Shown: piece by piece, positions 24,499 to 33,490 of the stretch
Position numbering within the stretch: position 1 is the first letter of the stretch
Layout of the letters: each line of letters opens with the position of its first letter
Assembly: GCA_964655175.1 (NCBI GenBank)
Contig: CAZZLY010000004.1
Coordinates: 17,277 to 81,276 of the forward strand
Origin: JAIOPA01 sp964655175
Lineage (GTDB): Bacteria > Eisenbacteria > RBG-16-71-46
Direction: 5' to 3'
DNA length: 64,000 bases
Position numbers and translations under genes: made by a program
The notes under the pieces: model-generated
What the model was told of the DNA's origin: nothing
Databases searched by the model: none
Seen by the model: only the letters and a program-made list of their open reading frames with translations

Positions 24499-25402
24499 AC
24501 CGGTCCTCCTGCGCGAGACGCTCGCCTTCCTGGCGCCCGGTCCCGGCCTGTGGCTCGACGCCACGCTGGGCGACGGTGGCCATGCGGAGGCCCTGCTGCT
24601 CGCCTCGAGCGAACTCCGTCTGCTCGGCAGCGATCGGGACCTCGGCTCCCTCGCCTTCGCGCGTGCGCGGCTCGCGCGTTTCGGGGATCGCGTGACCACC
24701 GTGCACGGCACCTTCCGCGACCTGCCCACCGCGCACGCCGCGCTGGGCGGTGAGAAGCTGCGCGGGGCGCTGTTCGATTACGGCCTGTCGTCGGCGCAGA
24801 TCGACGACCCGGCCCGTGGCATGAGCTTCCGTTTCGACGGCCCGCTCGACCTGCGCATGGACACGAGCCGCGGTGAGACGCTCGCCGATCGCCTCGCGAC
24901 CGTGACCGAGGAGACGCTGGCCGACGTGCTGTGGACGTACGGCGACGTGCGCGCCTCGCGTGCGGTCGCGCGCGCGATCGTGGCGGCCGGGCGCGAGGGT
25001 GCGCTGCGCGGCACGCAGGATCTGGTGACGGTGGTGGGTCGCGCGCTGCGCGACACGAGCCCGGCCGCGGTCGCGCCCGTGTTCCAGGCGCTGCGCATCT
25101 GGGTCAACGACGAGATGGCCGACCTCGAGGGCGCGCTCGCGTGGCTGCCCGAGGCCATGGCCGACGGTGGGGTGGTGGTCACGCTCGCGTACCACTCGGG
25201 CGAGGACCGGCGCGTGAAGCAGGCGCTGCGCGGTCCGCAGCGCACGGTGTCGCGTCGGCTGCCGCCGAGCGCGGACGCGGTGATCGCGAGCCCGTGGGAG
25301 GAGCTCACCCGCAAGGTGGTCGTACCGTCGGACGAGGAGCAGGCCCGTAATCCCCGCGCGCGCAGTGCGCGTCTCAGAGCGTTCCGGAGGAAGCCGAGAT
25401 GA
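24482..25402 (+). CDS. rsmH: 16S rRNA (cytosine1402-N4)-methyltransferase RsmH
   Basis: A 306-aa SAM-dependent enzyme that methylates C1402 in the ribosomal P site. HEPVLLRETLAFL and LDATLGDGGHAEALL form the N-terminal SAM region. FDYGLSSAQIDDPARGMSF RxDGPLDLRMD is the central signature; most homologues read DLGVSS where this one has DYGLSS. IWVNDEMADLEGAL and LAYHSGEDRRVKQAL are the conserved C-terminal blocks (usually SFHSLEDR). The start is GTG at 24482, inside the STAS gene. The 3' end overlaps ftsL by ATGA. Confidence 0.93.
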   Translation: MSARHEPVLLRETLAFLAPGPGLWLDATLGDGGHAEALLLASSELRLLGSDRDLGSLAFARARLARFGDRVTTVHGTFRDLPTAHAALGGEKLRGALFDYGLSSAQIDDPARGMSFRFDGPLDLRMDTSRGETLADRLATVTEETLADVLWTYGDVRASRAVARAIVAAGREGALRGTQDLVTVVGRALRDTSPAAVAPVFQALRIWVNDEMADLEGALAWLPEAMADGGVVVTLAYHSGEDRRVKQALRGPQRTVSRRLPPSADAVIASPWEELTRKVVVPSDEEQARNPRARSARLRAFRRKPR

Positions 25403-25836
25403 AGAACCCGTGGCGGCATTCCGTCCCGTCGTGGCATGCGGTCGAGCCGCGTGCCGGTCAGCTCCTGCGCCTGTGGTGGGTGCCGGTGCTGGCGCTGGTC
25501 CTGTTGTTCGAGGTGTGGCAGCACACGCAGGTCGCCAGTCTCTCGGTGCAGGCCGACAAGGCCGGTGAGGCGCGGCGACTCGCGGACAACGAGCTGGAGT
25601 GGATGCGCACCCGGCTCGACCGTGCCGCGACGCGTGCCGAGGTGAGCGAGTTGGCCGCCGAGGTGGGGGTGCGTCCGGGGGACACGAACCAGATCGTCTG
25701 GCTCCCCGCGGATTATCTCGAGGAGGACGGAGGCGTGGCGAACCCGGACGGTTCGCCGGCGCTGCTCGCTCAGGCGGGCCGTGCCCTCCAGTCGCTCGTG
25801 CCGGACGCCTCGGCGCGGGGACGTCATTTGGACTGA
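25399..25836 (+). CDS. ftsL: Cell division protein FtsL-like
   Basis: A 145-aa bitopic protein. A basic cytoplasmic N-terminus of about 30 residues leads to one hydrophobic helix (WWVPVLALVLLFEVW, about 31-46). A charged periplasmic coiled coil follows (about 50-95, rich in Ala/Glu/Arg heptads). The C-terminal 45 residues look disordered. Position between rsmH and ftsI, topology and size support FtsL, which binds FtsQ/FtsB and activates FtsWI; sequence conservation in this family is low. The ATG overlaps the rsmH stop. Confidence 0.75.
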   Translation: MKNPWRHSVPSWHAVEPRAGQLLRLWWVPVLALVLLFEVWQHTQVASLSVQADKAGEARRLADNELEWMRTRLDRAATRAEVSELAAEVGVRPGDTNQIVWLPADYLEEDGGVANPDGSPALLAQAGRALQSLVPDASARGRHLD

Positions 25837-25837
25837 T

Positions 25838-25864
25838 CCGATCCGTCGGACATCCGAGGATCGG
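25838..25864. other. Strong hairpin in the ftsL-ftsI gap
   Basis: CCGATCC (25838-25844) pairs with GGATCGG (25858-25864), and inside it TCGGA (25846-25850) pairs with TCCGA (25853-25857), with a single bulged G. It begins just after the ftsL stop. There is no T-run, so it may be an attenuator, an RNA-processing or stability element, or a protein-binding dyad. The 106-nt gap holding it is unusually long for this operon. Confidence 0.5.
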
Positions 25865-25942
25865 CCCGTTGGGGGGCCGCGCCTCAGCACCGCGCAAGTG
25901 GGTCGGCGGCCTGCGTGAACCGCCGTTCCAAGGAGGGAACAG

Positions 25943-28102
25943 TTGGCCCACAAGGAGTTGCGCAAGAGTCGGGTGCTGGTGGTGGCGGCCCTTCTTCTTT
26001 CGGTTTTCATCGTCGTCTGGCTGCGCGTCTTCACGCTGCAGACCGTGCTGCACGAGCACTTCGCCGCACGCGCGCGTGAGAACCAGCAGCACCACGAGAA
26101 GATCCTGCCCCGTCGTGGCGTGATCAGCGACCGTCACGGCGAGGTGCTCGCGCACGACATCGGCGTGAGCCAGGTCGCGGTCTATCCGCCGCAGCTCAAG
26201 GAGCACGCGCGCGCCGCGAAGGTGATCGGCGAGGCGCTGGGGATCCCCGAGGCCAAGCTGCTCAAGCAGCTCAAGTCGCTCAAGAGCTACACCTGGATCG
26301 CGCGCGAGGTGCCGCCCGAGCAGGGCCTGCGCATCCGCCAGGCGCGCCTCGAGGGCGTCGTCGTCGAGGACGAGACGCGGCGGTTCTACCAGCTCGGCAA
26401 CGCCGCGTGCGAGGTGCTGGGGCGCACGAACCTCGACAACGTCGGCGTGGACGGGATCGAGTACCAGTACGAGGACGCGCTCGCGGGCCGCGTCGGTTGG
26501 ACGACCACGGTGCCCACCGGCAGCTCGCGCGTGCAGCTGCGCCTGCCCGGCGCCGAGGGCCGTCCGGCGCGCGACGGCAGCTCGATGGAGCTCACGATCG
26601 ACGCCGAGCTGCAGAGCATCGTCGAACAGCATCTGGCCCGCGCCGTCGATTCGCTCAACGCCAAGCGCGGGTTCGCGATCTTCATGGACCCGTGGTCGGG
26701 CGAGATCCTCGCCGCCGCCTGCGCGCCGCACCTGCCGCCGGGCGCGGCCAAGAACTGGAACTTCACCGACCAGTACGAGCCGGGCTCGACGTTCAAGGTC
26801 GTGGTCGCGGGCGCGACGCTCGAGGAGCACAACGCGCGGCCCGATCAGGTGTTCAACGCCGGCACGAACGGCGCGGCGGAGCTGACCCCCGGCTGCGTCA
26901 TCCACGACACGCACCCGCACGGCGCGCTCACGTTCCGCCAGGCGGTGCAGTACTCGAGCAACATCGTCATGGGCCGTCTCGCGCTGCTGCTGGGCGCCGA
27001 GAAGCTGCACCGCTACGCGACCGCGCTCGGCTTCGGCAGCATGACCGGTGTCGAGTTCCCGGGCGAGAGCGCGGGGCGCCTGCGCCCGCTGAGCGTGTGG
27101 CAGCCGCGGTCCACGCCCACGGTCGCGATCGGGCAGGAGGTCACGGTCACGCCGCTGCAGCTCGCGCTGGCGTACTCCGCCATCGCCAACGGCGGCGTGC
27201 TCATGGAACCCATGCTGGTGCGGTCGATCCGCGACGCCAACGGCCGCGAGGTCCGCCGCAACACGCCGCAGTCCTCGCACCGGGTGTTCAGCGAGGCCAC
27301 CACGCGCACGCTCATGGACATGCTGTGCGCGGTCGTGGACAGCGGCACCGCGACGACCGCACGCCTGCCCGACGTGCGCATCGCGGGCAAGACCGGCACC
27401 GCGCAGAAGGTGGACCCGCGCACCCGTCGCTACGGCGCCGGCATGTACATGGGCTCGTTCGCCGGCATCGCGCCGGCCGATCACCCGCGCATGGTCGGCG
27501 TGGTCGTCATCGACGAGCCGCACGGCGCGCACTACTACGGTGGCCTCGTGGCCGCGCCGGTGTTCCGCGAGGTCGTGCTCGACCTGCAGCGCGTGGGTTG
27601 GTCCGGGTTCGACAACACCAATGCGGCGATCGCGCTGCGTCCGCCGGTCGTCCCCCCGGTGACCGCGCCCGATCTGCGGCTGCTGCCGCCCCAGGCCGCC
27701 GAGCACCGGCTCGCCGAGTACGGTCTGCACGTGCGCTTCGAGGGCAAGGGGCCGCGCGTGCTGTCGCAGGTGCCGCCCGCGGGGCAGGCGATCGATCGCG
27801 GTGCGGTCGTGCTCGCCTATCTGGCGGCACCGCAGGACTCGGTCGGCCGATCGCTGCCGAACCTCGTGGGTCTGCCCGTGCGCGAGGCGATGCGCCGGCT
27901 GTCGCAGCGCGAGGTGTCCGTGCACATCACCGGCAACGGCTTCGTGACCCGTCAGGAACCGCCCGCGGGCGTGCCGCTGCCGCTGCAGGGCCCGTGTCGG
28001 CTCTGGTGCGCACCGCACGAGGACGGTCGGGTCGCGGTCGTGAGCGAGCGCGCCGAGCGCGGCGTCGTGACGCCGACGTCCGGACGGACCCGTCGACCGT
28101 GA
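25943..28102 (+). CDS. ftsI: Septal penicillin-binding protein FtsI/PBP3-like transpeptidase with two C-terminal PASTA domains
   Basis: A 719-aa class B PBP with an N-terminal signal anchor (about residues 10-30). A dimerisation/pedestal domain begins with PRRGVISDRHGEVLA. The transpeptidase domain has the catalytic triad motifs STFK (Ser282), SSN (about 338-340) and KTG (about 483-485). Two PASTA-like repeats follow from about residue 575 (VPPAGQAIDRGAVV; LPNLVGLPVREAMRRL). It crosslinks septal peptidoglycan with FtsW. The start is TTG at 25943, with AGGAGG at 25931-25936 giving ideal spacing. PASTA tails are commoner in Gram-positive PBPs (SpoVD/PBP2x) but also occur in several deep-branching diderms. 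Confidence 0.93.
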   Translation: MAHKELRKSRVLVVAALLLSVFIVVWLRVFTLQTVLHEHFAARARENQQHHEKILPRRGVISDRHGEVLAHDIGVSQVAVYPPQLKEHARAAKVIGEALGIPEAKLLKQLKSLKSYTWIAREVPPEQGLRIRQARLEGVVVEDETRRFYQLGNAACEVLGRTNLDNVGVDGIEYQYEDALAGRVGWTTTVPTGSSRVQLRLPGAEGRPARDGSSMELTIDAELQSIVEQHLARAVDSLNAKRGFAIFMDPWSGEILAAACAPHLPPGAAKNWNFTDQYEPGSTFKVVVAGATLEEHNARPDQVFNAGTNGAAELTPGCVIHDTHPHGALTFRQAVQYSSNIVMGRLALLLGAEKLHRYATALGFGSMTGVEFPGESAGRLRPLSVWQPRSTPTVAIGQEVTVTPLQLALAYSAIANGGVLMEPMLVRSIRDANGREVRRNTPQSSHRVFSEATTRTLMDMLCAVVDSGTATTARLPDVRIAGKTGTAQKVDPRTRRYGAGMYMGSFAGIAPADHPRMVGVVVIDEPHGAHYYGGLVAAPVFREVVLDLQRVGWSGFDNTNAAIALRPPVVPPVTAPDLRLLPPQAAEHRLAEYGLHVRFEGKGPRVLSQVPPAGQAIDRGAVVLAYLAAPQDSVGRSLPNLVGLPVREAMRRLSQREVSVHITGNGFVTRQEPPAGVPLPLQGPCRLWCAPHEDGRVAVVSERAERGVVTPTSGRTRRP

Positions 28103-29598
28103 TCCTGCGCGACCTGCTCGCCGCGGTGGAGACGCGGTCCGTCCGCGGCACCACCGACCGTGAGGTCGCCGGACTCGCGCTGGACAGCCGTCGCGTGAAG
28201 CCGGGCGATGCGTTCTTCGCGCTGCCCGGTGTGAACGCCGACGGGGGGCGCTTCGCCATGGCCGCGGTGCAGGCCGGCGCGGTCGCCGTGTTCGGCTCGG
28301 GACTGCCCGAACTGCCCGGCGTCACCCAGGTCGAGGTCGTCGAGCCGCGGCTCGCGCTGGCGCAGGCCGCGTGCCGCGTGAACCACGATCCGTCGCAGCT
28401 CATGCAGGTCGTCGCGGTGACCGGCACCAACGGCAAGACGACGACCACGTACCTGCTCGAGGCGATCCTCGATGCGGCCGGTCGTCGTGCGGGTGTGATC
28501 GGCACCACGGGCGTGCGACTCGCAGGGCAGCGGCTGCCGTCGTCGTTCACCACGCCCGAGGCGCCCGAACTGCAGTCGCTGCTCGCGCTCATGCGCGGGG
28601 CGGGGGTGGCCACCGTGGCGTTGGAGGCGAGCAGCCACGCGCTCGTGCAGCGGCGCACGTGGGGTCTGGCGTGCGACGTGTGCGTGTTCACCAACCTCAC
28701 GCAGGACCATCTCGACTATCACCGCACCATGGCGGCGTACCTCGACGCCAAGCTCATGCTGTTCGACGGCCGCAACGGCGGTCAGGGCAAGCGTCCGGTG
28801 GCGGTGGTGAACGCCGACGACCCGCACCACGACGCGGTCGCCGCGGCAGCGGCGCAGGGCTGTCGCATGGTCTGGCGTTATGGCTCGGCCGAGGCGGTCG
28901 GGATGCGGGACGGCGTCGCGCTGGTGTCGGTCACGCCCAGTGCGAGCGGGCTCGCGCTCGTGCTGCGCGAGCGCGTCGGCGACCACGTGCGCGAGCACGG
29001 CTGTGCGCTCCCCATGCTGGGGCGGTTCAACGCGTGGAACGCGGCGGCCGCGTTCGCCGCCGCGCGTGCCCTCGGGATCGACGCGGCCCTGGCGGTGCGT
29101 GGACTCGAGCAGTCGCCCGGCGTCCCGGGCCGGCTCGAGCGCGTGCAGGCCGGCCAGCCGTTCGAGGTGACGGTCGACTACGCGCACACGCCGGACGCGC
29201 TCGAGCGCGCGCTCGCCGCGTGCCGCGAGCACACGCGCGGTCGCGTGCTGGTGGTGTTCGGCTGCGGCGGCGATCGCGATCGCGGCAAGCGCCCGCTCAT
29301 GGGCGAGGCCGCAGGGCGCGGCGCGGATCGCGCATGGGTGACCAACGACAATCCGCGCAGCGAGGATCCCGCCGCGATCGCGGCCGCGATCGTGGCCGGT
29401 GCCCCCGCGGGCGCGCTGCAGGTGGTCCTCGACCGGCGCGCCGCCATCGCGGCCGCGCTCGCCGAGGCGCGCCCCGGCGACCTGGTGCTCATCGCCGGCA
29501 AGGGGCACGAGACGACGCAGACCGTGGGCGCCGAGGTGCTGCCGTTCGACGATCGTCGCGTGGCGCGTGAACTCCTGCTGGGTGCGGGGGCCGCATGA
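28099..29598 (+). CDS. murE: UDP-MurNAc-tripeptide synthetase MurE (meso-DAP type)
   Basis: A 499-aa Mur ligase adding the third stem-peptide residue. The ATP loop is VTGTNGKTTTT (about 108-117). LEASSHAL and FTNLTQDHLDYH are MurE signatures, and NDNPRSEDP in the C-terminal domain is the DNPR motif that recognises meso-diaminopimelate. IAGKGHE is the conserved final block. Peptidoglycan here should therefore be A1-gamma (mDAP) type. The start is GTG at 28099 in a GTGA overlap with ftsI; the frame is open far upstream, but that part overlaps ftsI. Confidence 0.95.
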   Translation: MILRDLLAAVETRSVRGTTDREVAGLALDSRRVKPGDAFFALPGVNADGGRFAMAAVQAGAVAVFGSGLPELPGVTQVEVVEPRLALAQAACRVNHDPSQLMQVVAVTGTNGKTTTTYLLEAILDAAGRRAGVIGTTGVRLAGQRLPSSFTTPEAPELQSLLALMRGAGVATVALEASSHALVQRRTWGLACDVCVFTNLTQDHLDYHRTMAAYLDAKLMLFDGRNGGQGKRPVAVVNADDPHHDAVAAAAAQGCRMVWRYGSAEAVGMRDGVALVSVTPSASGLALVLRERVGDHVREHGCALPMLGRFNAWNAAAAFAAARALGIDAALAVRGLEQSPGVPGRLERVQAGQPFEVTVDYAHTPDALERALAACREHTRGRVLVVFGCGGDRDRGKRPLMGEAAGRGADRAWVTNDNPRSEDPAAIAAAIVAGAPAGALQVVLDRRAAIAAALAEARPGDLVLIAGKGHETTQTVGAEVLPFDDRRVARELLLGAGAA

Positions 29599-31013
29599 GC
29601 GCACCGACCCCGCTCGTCACCCTGGTGCAGCTCGCGCAGTGGGCGGGGGGCGACCTCGTCGTGCACGACGTGCCCACCGATCCGCTCGCGCGCGAGGCGC
29701 TGCTCAAGAGCGGCATCACCGGTGCGACGCTCGACACGCGCAAGGTCGTTCCGGGCATCCTGTTCGTGCCGTTGCCGGGTAGCCGCACGGACGGCCACGC
29801 GTTCCTCGACGAGGCGTTCGCGCGCGGGGCGGGGGCGGCGCTCTGTGCGCGCGCCGTGCATCCGCGCATCGCGCATCTGCCGCTCGGGCCGCTCGTGCTC
29901 GTGGACGACGTGACCGCGGCGCTGCAGCGGCTGTCGACCAAGCTGCGCGAGCTGTGGGGCGGCTGGGTCATCGCGGTCACCGGCAGCGCGGGCAAGACCA
30001 CGACCAAGGAGCTCGTCGCCGCCGTGCTCGGCACCGCCGGGTCCGTGCTGCGCACCGAGGGCAATCTCAACAACCATTGGGGCGTGCCGCTCACACTGCT
30101 GGCGCTGCGCCCGGGCCACGCGATGGCCGTCGTCGAGATGGGCATGAACCACGCCGGTGAGATCGCGGCGCTCGCGGCGATCGCCAAGCCGAACGCCTGC
30201 ATCATCACCAACGCCGGTTCGGCGCACCTCGAGAACCTGGGGTCGCTCGAGGCCATCGCGCGCGAGAAGGCCTCGCTCGCGTGGTCGCTCGACAAGGGCG
30301 CACCCGCGTTCGTGTGCGCCGACTCGCCGCGGCTCGTGGCCGCGGTGCAGGGCGCGCGGGCCGAGGTCGTGACGTACGGACTCGCGCCCGAGGCACAGGT
30401 GCGCCCGAGCGAATGGCAGGACCTGGGTGACCGTGGCTCGCGGCTGGTGGTGCCCGGGTTCCCGCCGATCCATCTCAAACTGGTCGGGCAGCACCAGATG
30501 GTCAACGCGCTCGGCGCGCTGGCGGTGGCGCGCCACCGCGGACTCGATCCCGTCGCCGTCGCGGCCGCGCTCGAGGCGCATGCGCCCATCAAGGGCCGCA
30601 TGGAGATCCGCCACGCCGCGGGCGCGACGCTGGTGCTCGATCATTACAACGCCAATCCCGATTCGATGCAGGCCGCGCTCGCCGCGCTGGCCAAGTGGCC
30701 GGGCACGACGCGTCGCATCGCGGTGCTCGGCGACATGCGCGAACTGGGCGAGACCGCGGCGGACCTGCACGTCCAGGTGGGCGCCGCGGTGCGTGAGGCG
30801 GAACTGTGGGTGGTGGGCGAGCACGCGGCGGATTACGCCGCGGGCGCGGCCCGCGTCGGCATCGAGGCGCGGGTGTTCCCCGACAAGGCGACCCTGGGTG
30901 CGGAGCTGCGAGCGCAGCTCGCGCCGGGGACGGTGATCCTGTTGAAGGCGTCGCGCGGTGCGGCGCTCGAGGACGTCCTGACCGGCTGGCCGGTCGAGAC
31001 CCGGGAGGCGTAG
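29595..31013 (+). CDS. murF: UDP-MurNAc-tripeptide:D-Ala-D-Ala ligase MurF
   Basis: A 472-aa cytoplasmic Mur ligase adding D-Ala-D-Ala. The ATP loop is VTGSAGKTTTKEL, the SAGKTT form typical of MurF. EGNLNNHWGVPLTLL is the diagnostic MurF block, with EMGMNHAGEI and NAGSAHLENLGS further on. LDHYNANPDSM and LGDMRELG belong to the C-terminal domain. It overlaps murE by ATGA and ends 3 nt before the mraY start. Confidence 0.95.
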   Translation: MSAPTPLVTLVQLAQWAGGDLVVHDVPTDPLAREALLKSGITGATLDTRKVVPGILFVPLPGSRTDGHAFLDEAFARGAGAALCARAVHPRIAHLPLGPLVLVDDVTAALQRLSTKLRELWGGWVIAVTGSAGKTTTKELVAAVLGTAGSVLRTEGNLNNHWGVPLTLLALRPGHAMAVVEMGMNHAGEIAALAAIAKPNACIITNAGSAHLENLGSLEAIAREKASLAWSLDKGAPAFVCADSPRLVAAVQGARAEVVTYGLAPEAQVRPSEWQDLGDRGSRLVVPGFPPIHLKLVGQHQMVNALGALAVARHRGLDPVAVAAALEAHAPIKGRMEIRHAAGATLVLDHYNANPDSMQAALAALAKWPGTTRRIAVLGDMRELGETAADLHVQVGAAVREAELWVVGEHAADYAAGAARVGIEARVFPDKATLGAELRAQLAPGTVILLKASRGAALEDVLTGWPVETREA

Positions 31014-31016
31014 CGC

Positions 31017-32108
31017 GTGTTCTACGAGTGGCTGTATCCGCTGCACACGGTGCAGGGACTCTCGTTCCTCAACCTGTTCAAGTACATCACGGTGCGTTCG
31101 GCGCTCGCGGCGCTGCTCGCGCTGCTCATCAGCTTCCTGCTCGGGCCCACGATGATCGAGTGGCTGCGGGCGGTGAAGCTGGGGCAGAAGGTGCGCGAGG
31201 AGGGCCCGCAGACGCACTACGTGAAGGCCGGCACGCCCACGATGGGCGGCCTGCTCATGCTGGTCGCGATCGGCGTCTCGGTGCTGTTGTGCGGCAACTT
31301 CCACAACCGGCAGGTGTGGTTGGCGCTCGGCACGACGCTGTGGCTCGGCGGACTGGGGTTCCTGGACGACTGGCTGCGCGTGGTCAAGAAGTTCCCCAAG
31401 GGACTGCTCGGCCGCTACAAGCTCGTGGGTCAGTTCGCGATCGGCGCGATCGTCGCGGCCTGCATCCTGCTGTGGCCCGAGCCGGGCCCCGGCCCGACGA
31501 TGACGCACGTGCCGTTCATGAAGAGCTTCTACGTGTCGCTCGGGGTGCTGTTCATCCCGTTCGTCATGCTCGTGATCACCGGCACGTCGAATGCGGTCAA
31601 CCTCACCGACGGCCTCGATGGCCTCGCGTCGGGGTTGGTCGCGATCGCGGCCATCGCGTTCGCCGGCATGTGCTACCTGACCGGTCACGTCAAGTTCAGC
31701 GAGTACCTCAACACGGGCTACCTGCCGTTCGCGGGTGAACTCACGGTGTTCTGCGCCGCGGTGCTCGGTGCCGCGCTCGGATTCCTCTGGTACAACTGCC
31801 ATCCGGCCCAGGTGTTCATGGGCGACACGGGCTCGCTCGCTCTGGGCGGTGCGCTCGGCGTCGTCGCGGTGCTCATCAAGCGCGAGTTCTGGCTCGTCAT
31901 CGTGGGCGGCGTGTTCGTGGCCGAGGCGCTCTCGGTCATGCTGCAGGTGGCGTCGTTCAAGCTGACGGGCAAACGCATCCTGCGCATGTCGCCGCTGCAC
32001 CATCATTTCGAATTGATCGGCTGGGCCGAGTCCCGCGTCGTGCTGCGCTTCTACATCGCCGGCGCGCTGCTCGCCCTGCTCTCGCTGTCCACGTTCAAGG
32101 TGCAGTGA
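31017..32108 (+). CDS. mraY: Phospho-N-acetylmuramoyl-pentapeptide transferase MraY
   Basis: A 363-aa integral membrane enzyme with about ten helices that makes lipid I. The cytoplasmic loops carry KAGTPTMGGLLM, LGFLDDWLRVVKK (the DDxxK region), NAVNLTDGLDGLASG and FMGDTGSLALGG, followed by the His-rich MSPLHHHFELIGW. All are MraY landmarks. The start is GTG at 31017, 3 nt after murF. The 3' end overlaps murD by GTGA. Confidence 0.96.
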   Translation: MFYEWLYPLHTVQGLSFLNLFKYITVRSALAALLALLISFLLGPTMIEWLRAVKLGQKVREEGPQTHYVKAGTPTMGGLLMLVAIGVSVLLCGNFHNRQVWLALGTTLWLGGLGFLDDWLRVVKKFPKGLLGRYKLVGQFAIGAIVAACILLWPEPGPGPTMTHVPFMKSFYVSLGVLFIPFVMLVITGTSNAVNLTDGLDGLASGLVAIAAIAFAGMCYLTGHVKFSEYLNTGYLPFAGELTVFCAAVLGAALGFLWYNCHPAQVFMGDTGSLALGGALGVVAVLIKREFWLVIVGGVFVAEALSVMLQVASFKLTGKRILRMSPLHHHFELIGWAESRVVLRFYIAGALLALLSLSTFKVQ

Positions 32109-33490
32109 CGCACGATCCCCGGCACCCGTTCCCGGGTCGCACCGCGCTCGTCGCGGGTGCGGCCCGCAGTGGGCTGGCGGCGGCCCGCCTGCTGGCGCGT
32201 CGCGGCCTCGCGGTCACCGTGTGCGATCGCCGTCCCGCCGACGCGGCGCCCGAGGCGGCGACGGCGCTCGCGTCCGAGGGCGTGCGGTTCGCGTGGGGGC
32301 GCGACGACGCGGGGCTGCTCGAGGGGCACGACTTCGTGGTCTGGAGCCCGGGCATCGCGGTGGACCATCCGCTCGCGGTGGCCGCGCGCGCCTCGGGCCG
32401 TCCCGTGCTCGGCGAACTCGAGGTGGGGTACCGCGCCGCGGTCGCCCCGTTCGTGTGCATCACCGGCACCAACGGCAAGAGCACGACGACCGACCTGACC
32501 GGTGCGCTGCTGCGCGCGGCGGGCAGAACGGTGGCGGTGTGCGGCAACATCGGGCGCGCGCTGTGCGAGGTGGTGGACGAGGTGCCCGCGACCGGGCTGT
32601 TGGTGGTCGAGGTCTCGAGCTTCCAGTTGGAGACCGTGGACCGGCTGCGGCCCACGGTCGCGACCTGGCTCAACCTGACGCCGGACCACCTCGATCGCCA
32701 CGGCTCGATCGAGGTCTACGGCGCCATGAAGCAGCGCCTGTTCGCCCAGCAGACCGCGGCGGACTGGGCGGTGGTGAACGCCGACGATCCCGAGGTCGTG
32801 TCCCGCCGTGCCGGGCAGGGGCGGCCGGCCGCGTTCTCGTGCCGTGGGCCCGTGCGCGACGGCGCGTTCCTCGACGCCGACGGCACGATCGTGCTGGTGC
32901 GCGCGGGCGAGCGCACGCCGCTCATGCCGCGCGCCGAGGTCCGTCTGCCGGGGCCGCACAACACCGCCAACGTGCTCGCCGCGCTCGCCACCGTGCTGCC
33001 GTTCGACCCGCCGCTCGCCGCGCTGCGCGAGGTGCTGCGCACCTACGGTGGCCTGGAGCACCGGCTCGAGCCCGCGGGGACCCGGGACGGGGTCCGGTTC
33101 GTCAACGACTCCAAGGCGACCAACACGGATTCGCTGCGCGTGGCGCTGCAGAGCTTCCCCGAGCCGGTGGTGCTGATCGCCGGTGGGCGCGACAAGGGTC
33201 AGGATTTCCGTCCCCTCGCGCCACTCGTCCAGCAGGCCGTGCGGCGTCTGATCCTGATCGGGGAGGGGGCGGAGCCCATGGCGGCCGCCTGGTCGGGGAC
33301 GCCCCACGAGCGGGCGACCACCCTGGCCGACGCGGTCCGTCGGGCGTACGAGGCGGCGCGGCCCTCCGGGGCCGTCGTTCTCCTCTCGCCTGGATGCGCT
33401 TCATTCGATATGTTCCGGGACTATGAGGACCGTGGGCGCCGCTTCAAGGATGAAGTGAGCCGACTCATGGTCGAGGGAGAGCCGTGTTGA
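32105..33490 (+). CDS. murD: UDP-N-acetylmuramoyl-L-alanine:D-glutamate ligase MurD
   Basis: A 461-aa Mur ligase. The N-terminal Rossmann-like domain has LVAGAARSGLAAARLL; VWSPGIAVDHPL follows. The ATP loop is ITGTNGKSTTTDLTG, with EVSSFQLETVD and LNLTPDHLDRHGS downstream, and FVNDSKATNTDSL and LIAGGRDKGQDF in the C-terminal domain. The last block, LSPGCASFDMFRDYEDRG, is diagnostic for MurD. The start is GTG at 32105 overlapping the mraY stop. Confidence 0.95.
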   Translation: MTHDPRHPFPGRTALVAGAARSGLAAARLLARRGLAVTVCDRRPADAAPEAATALASEGVRFAWGRDDAGLLEGHDFVVWSPGIAVDHPLAVAARASGRPVLGELEVGYRAAVAPFVCITGTNGKSTTTDLTGALLRAAGRTVAVCGNIGRALCEVVDEVPATGLLVVEVSSFQLETVDRLRPTVATWLNLTPDHLDRHGSIEVYGAMKQRLFAQQTAADWAVVNADDPEVVSRRAGQGRPAAFSCRGPVRDGAFLDADGTIVLVRAGERTPLMPRAEVRLPGPHNTANVLAALATVLPFDPPLAALREVLRTYGGLEHRLEPAGTRDGVRFVNDSKATNTDSLRVALQSFPEPVVLIAGGRDKGQDFRPLAPLVQQAVRRLILIGEGAEPMAAAWSGTPHERATTLADAVRRAYEAARPSGAVVLLSPGCASFDMFRDYEDRGRRFKDEVSRLMVEGEPC

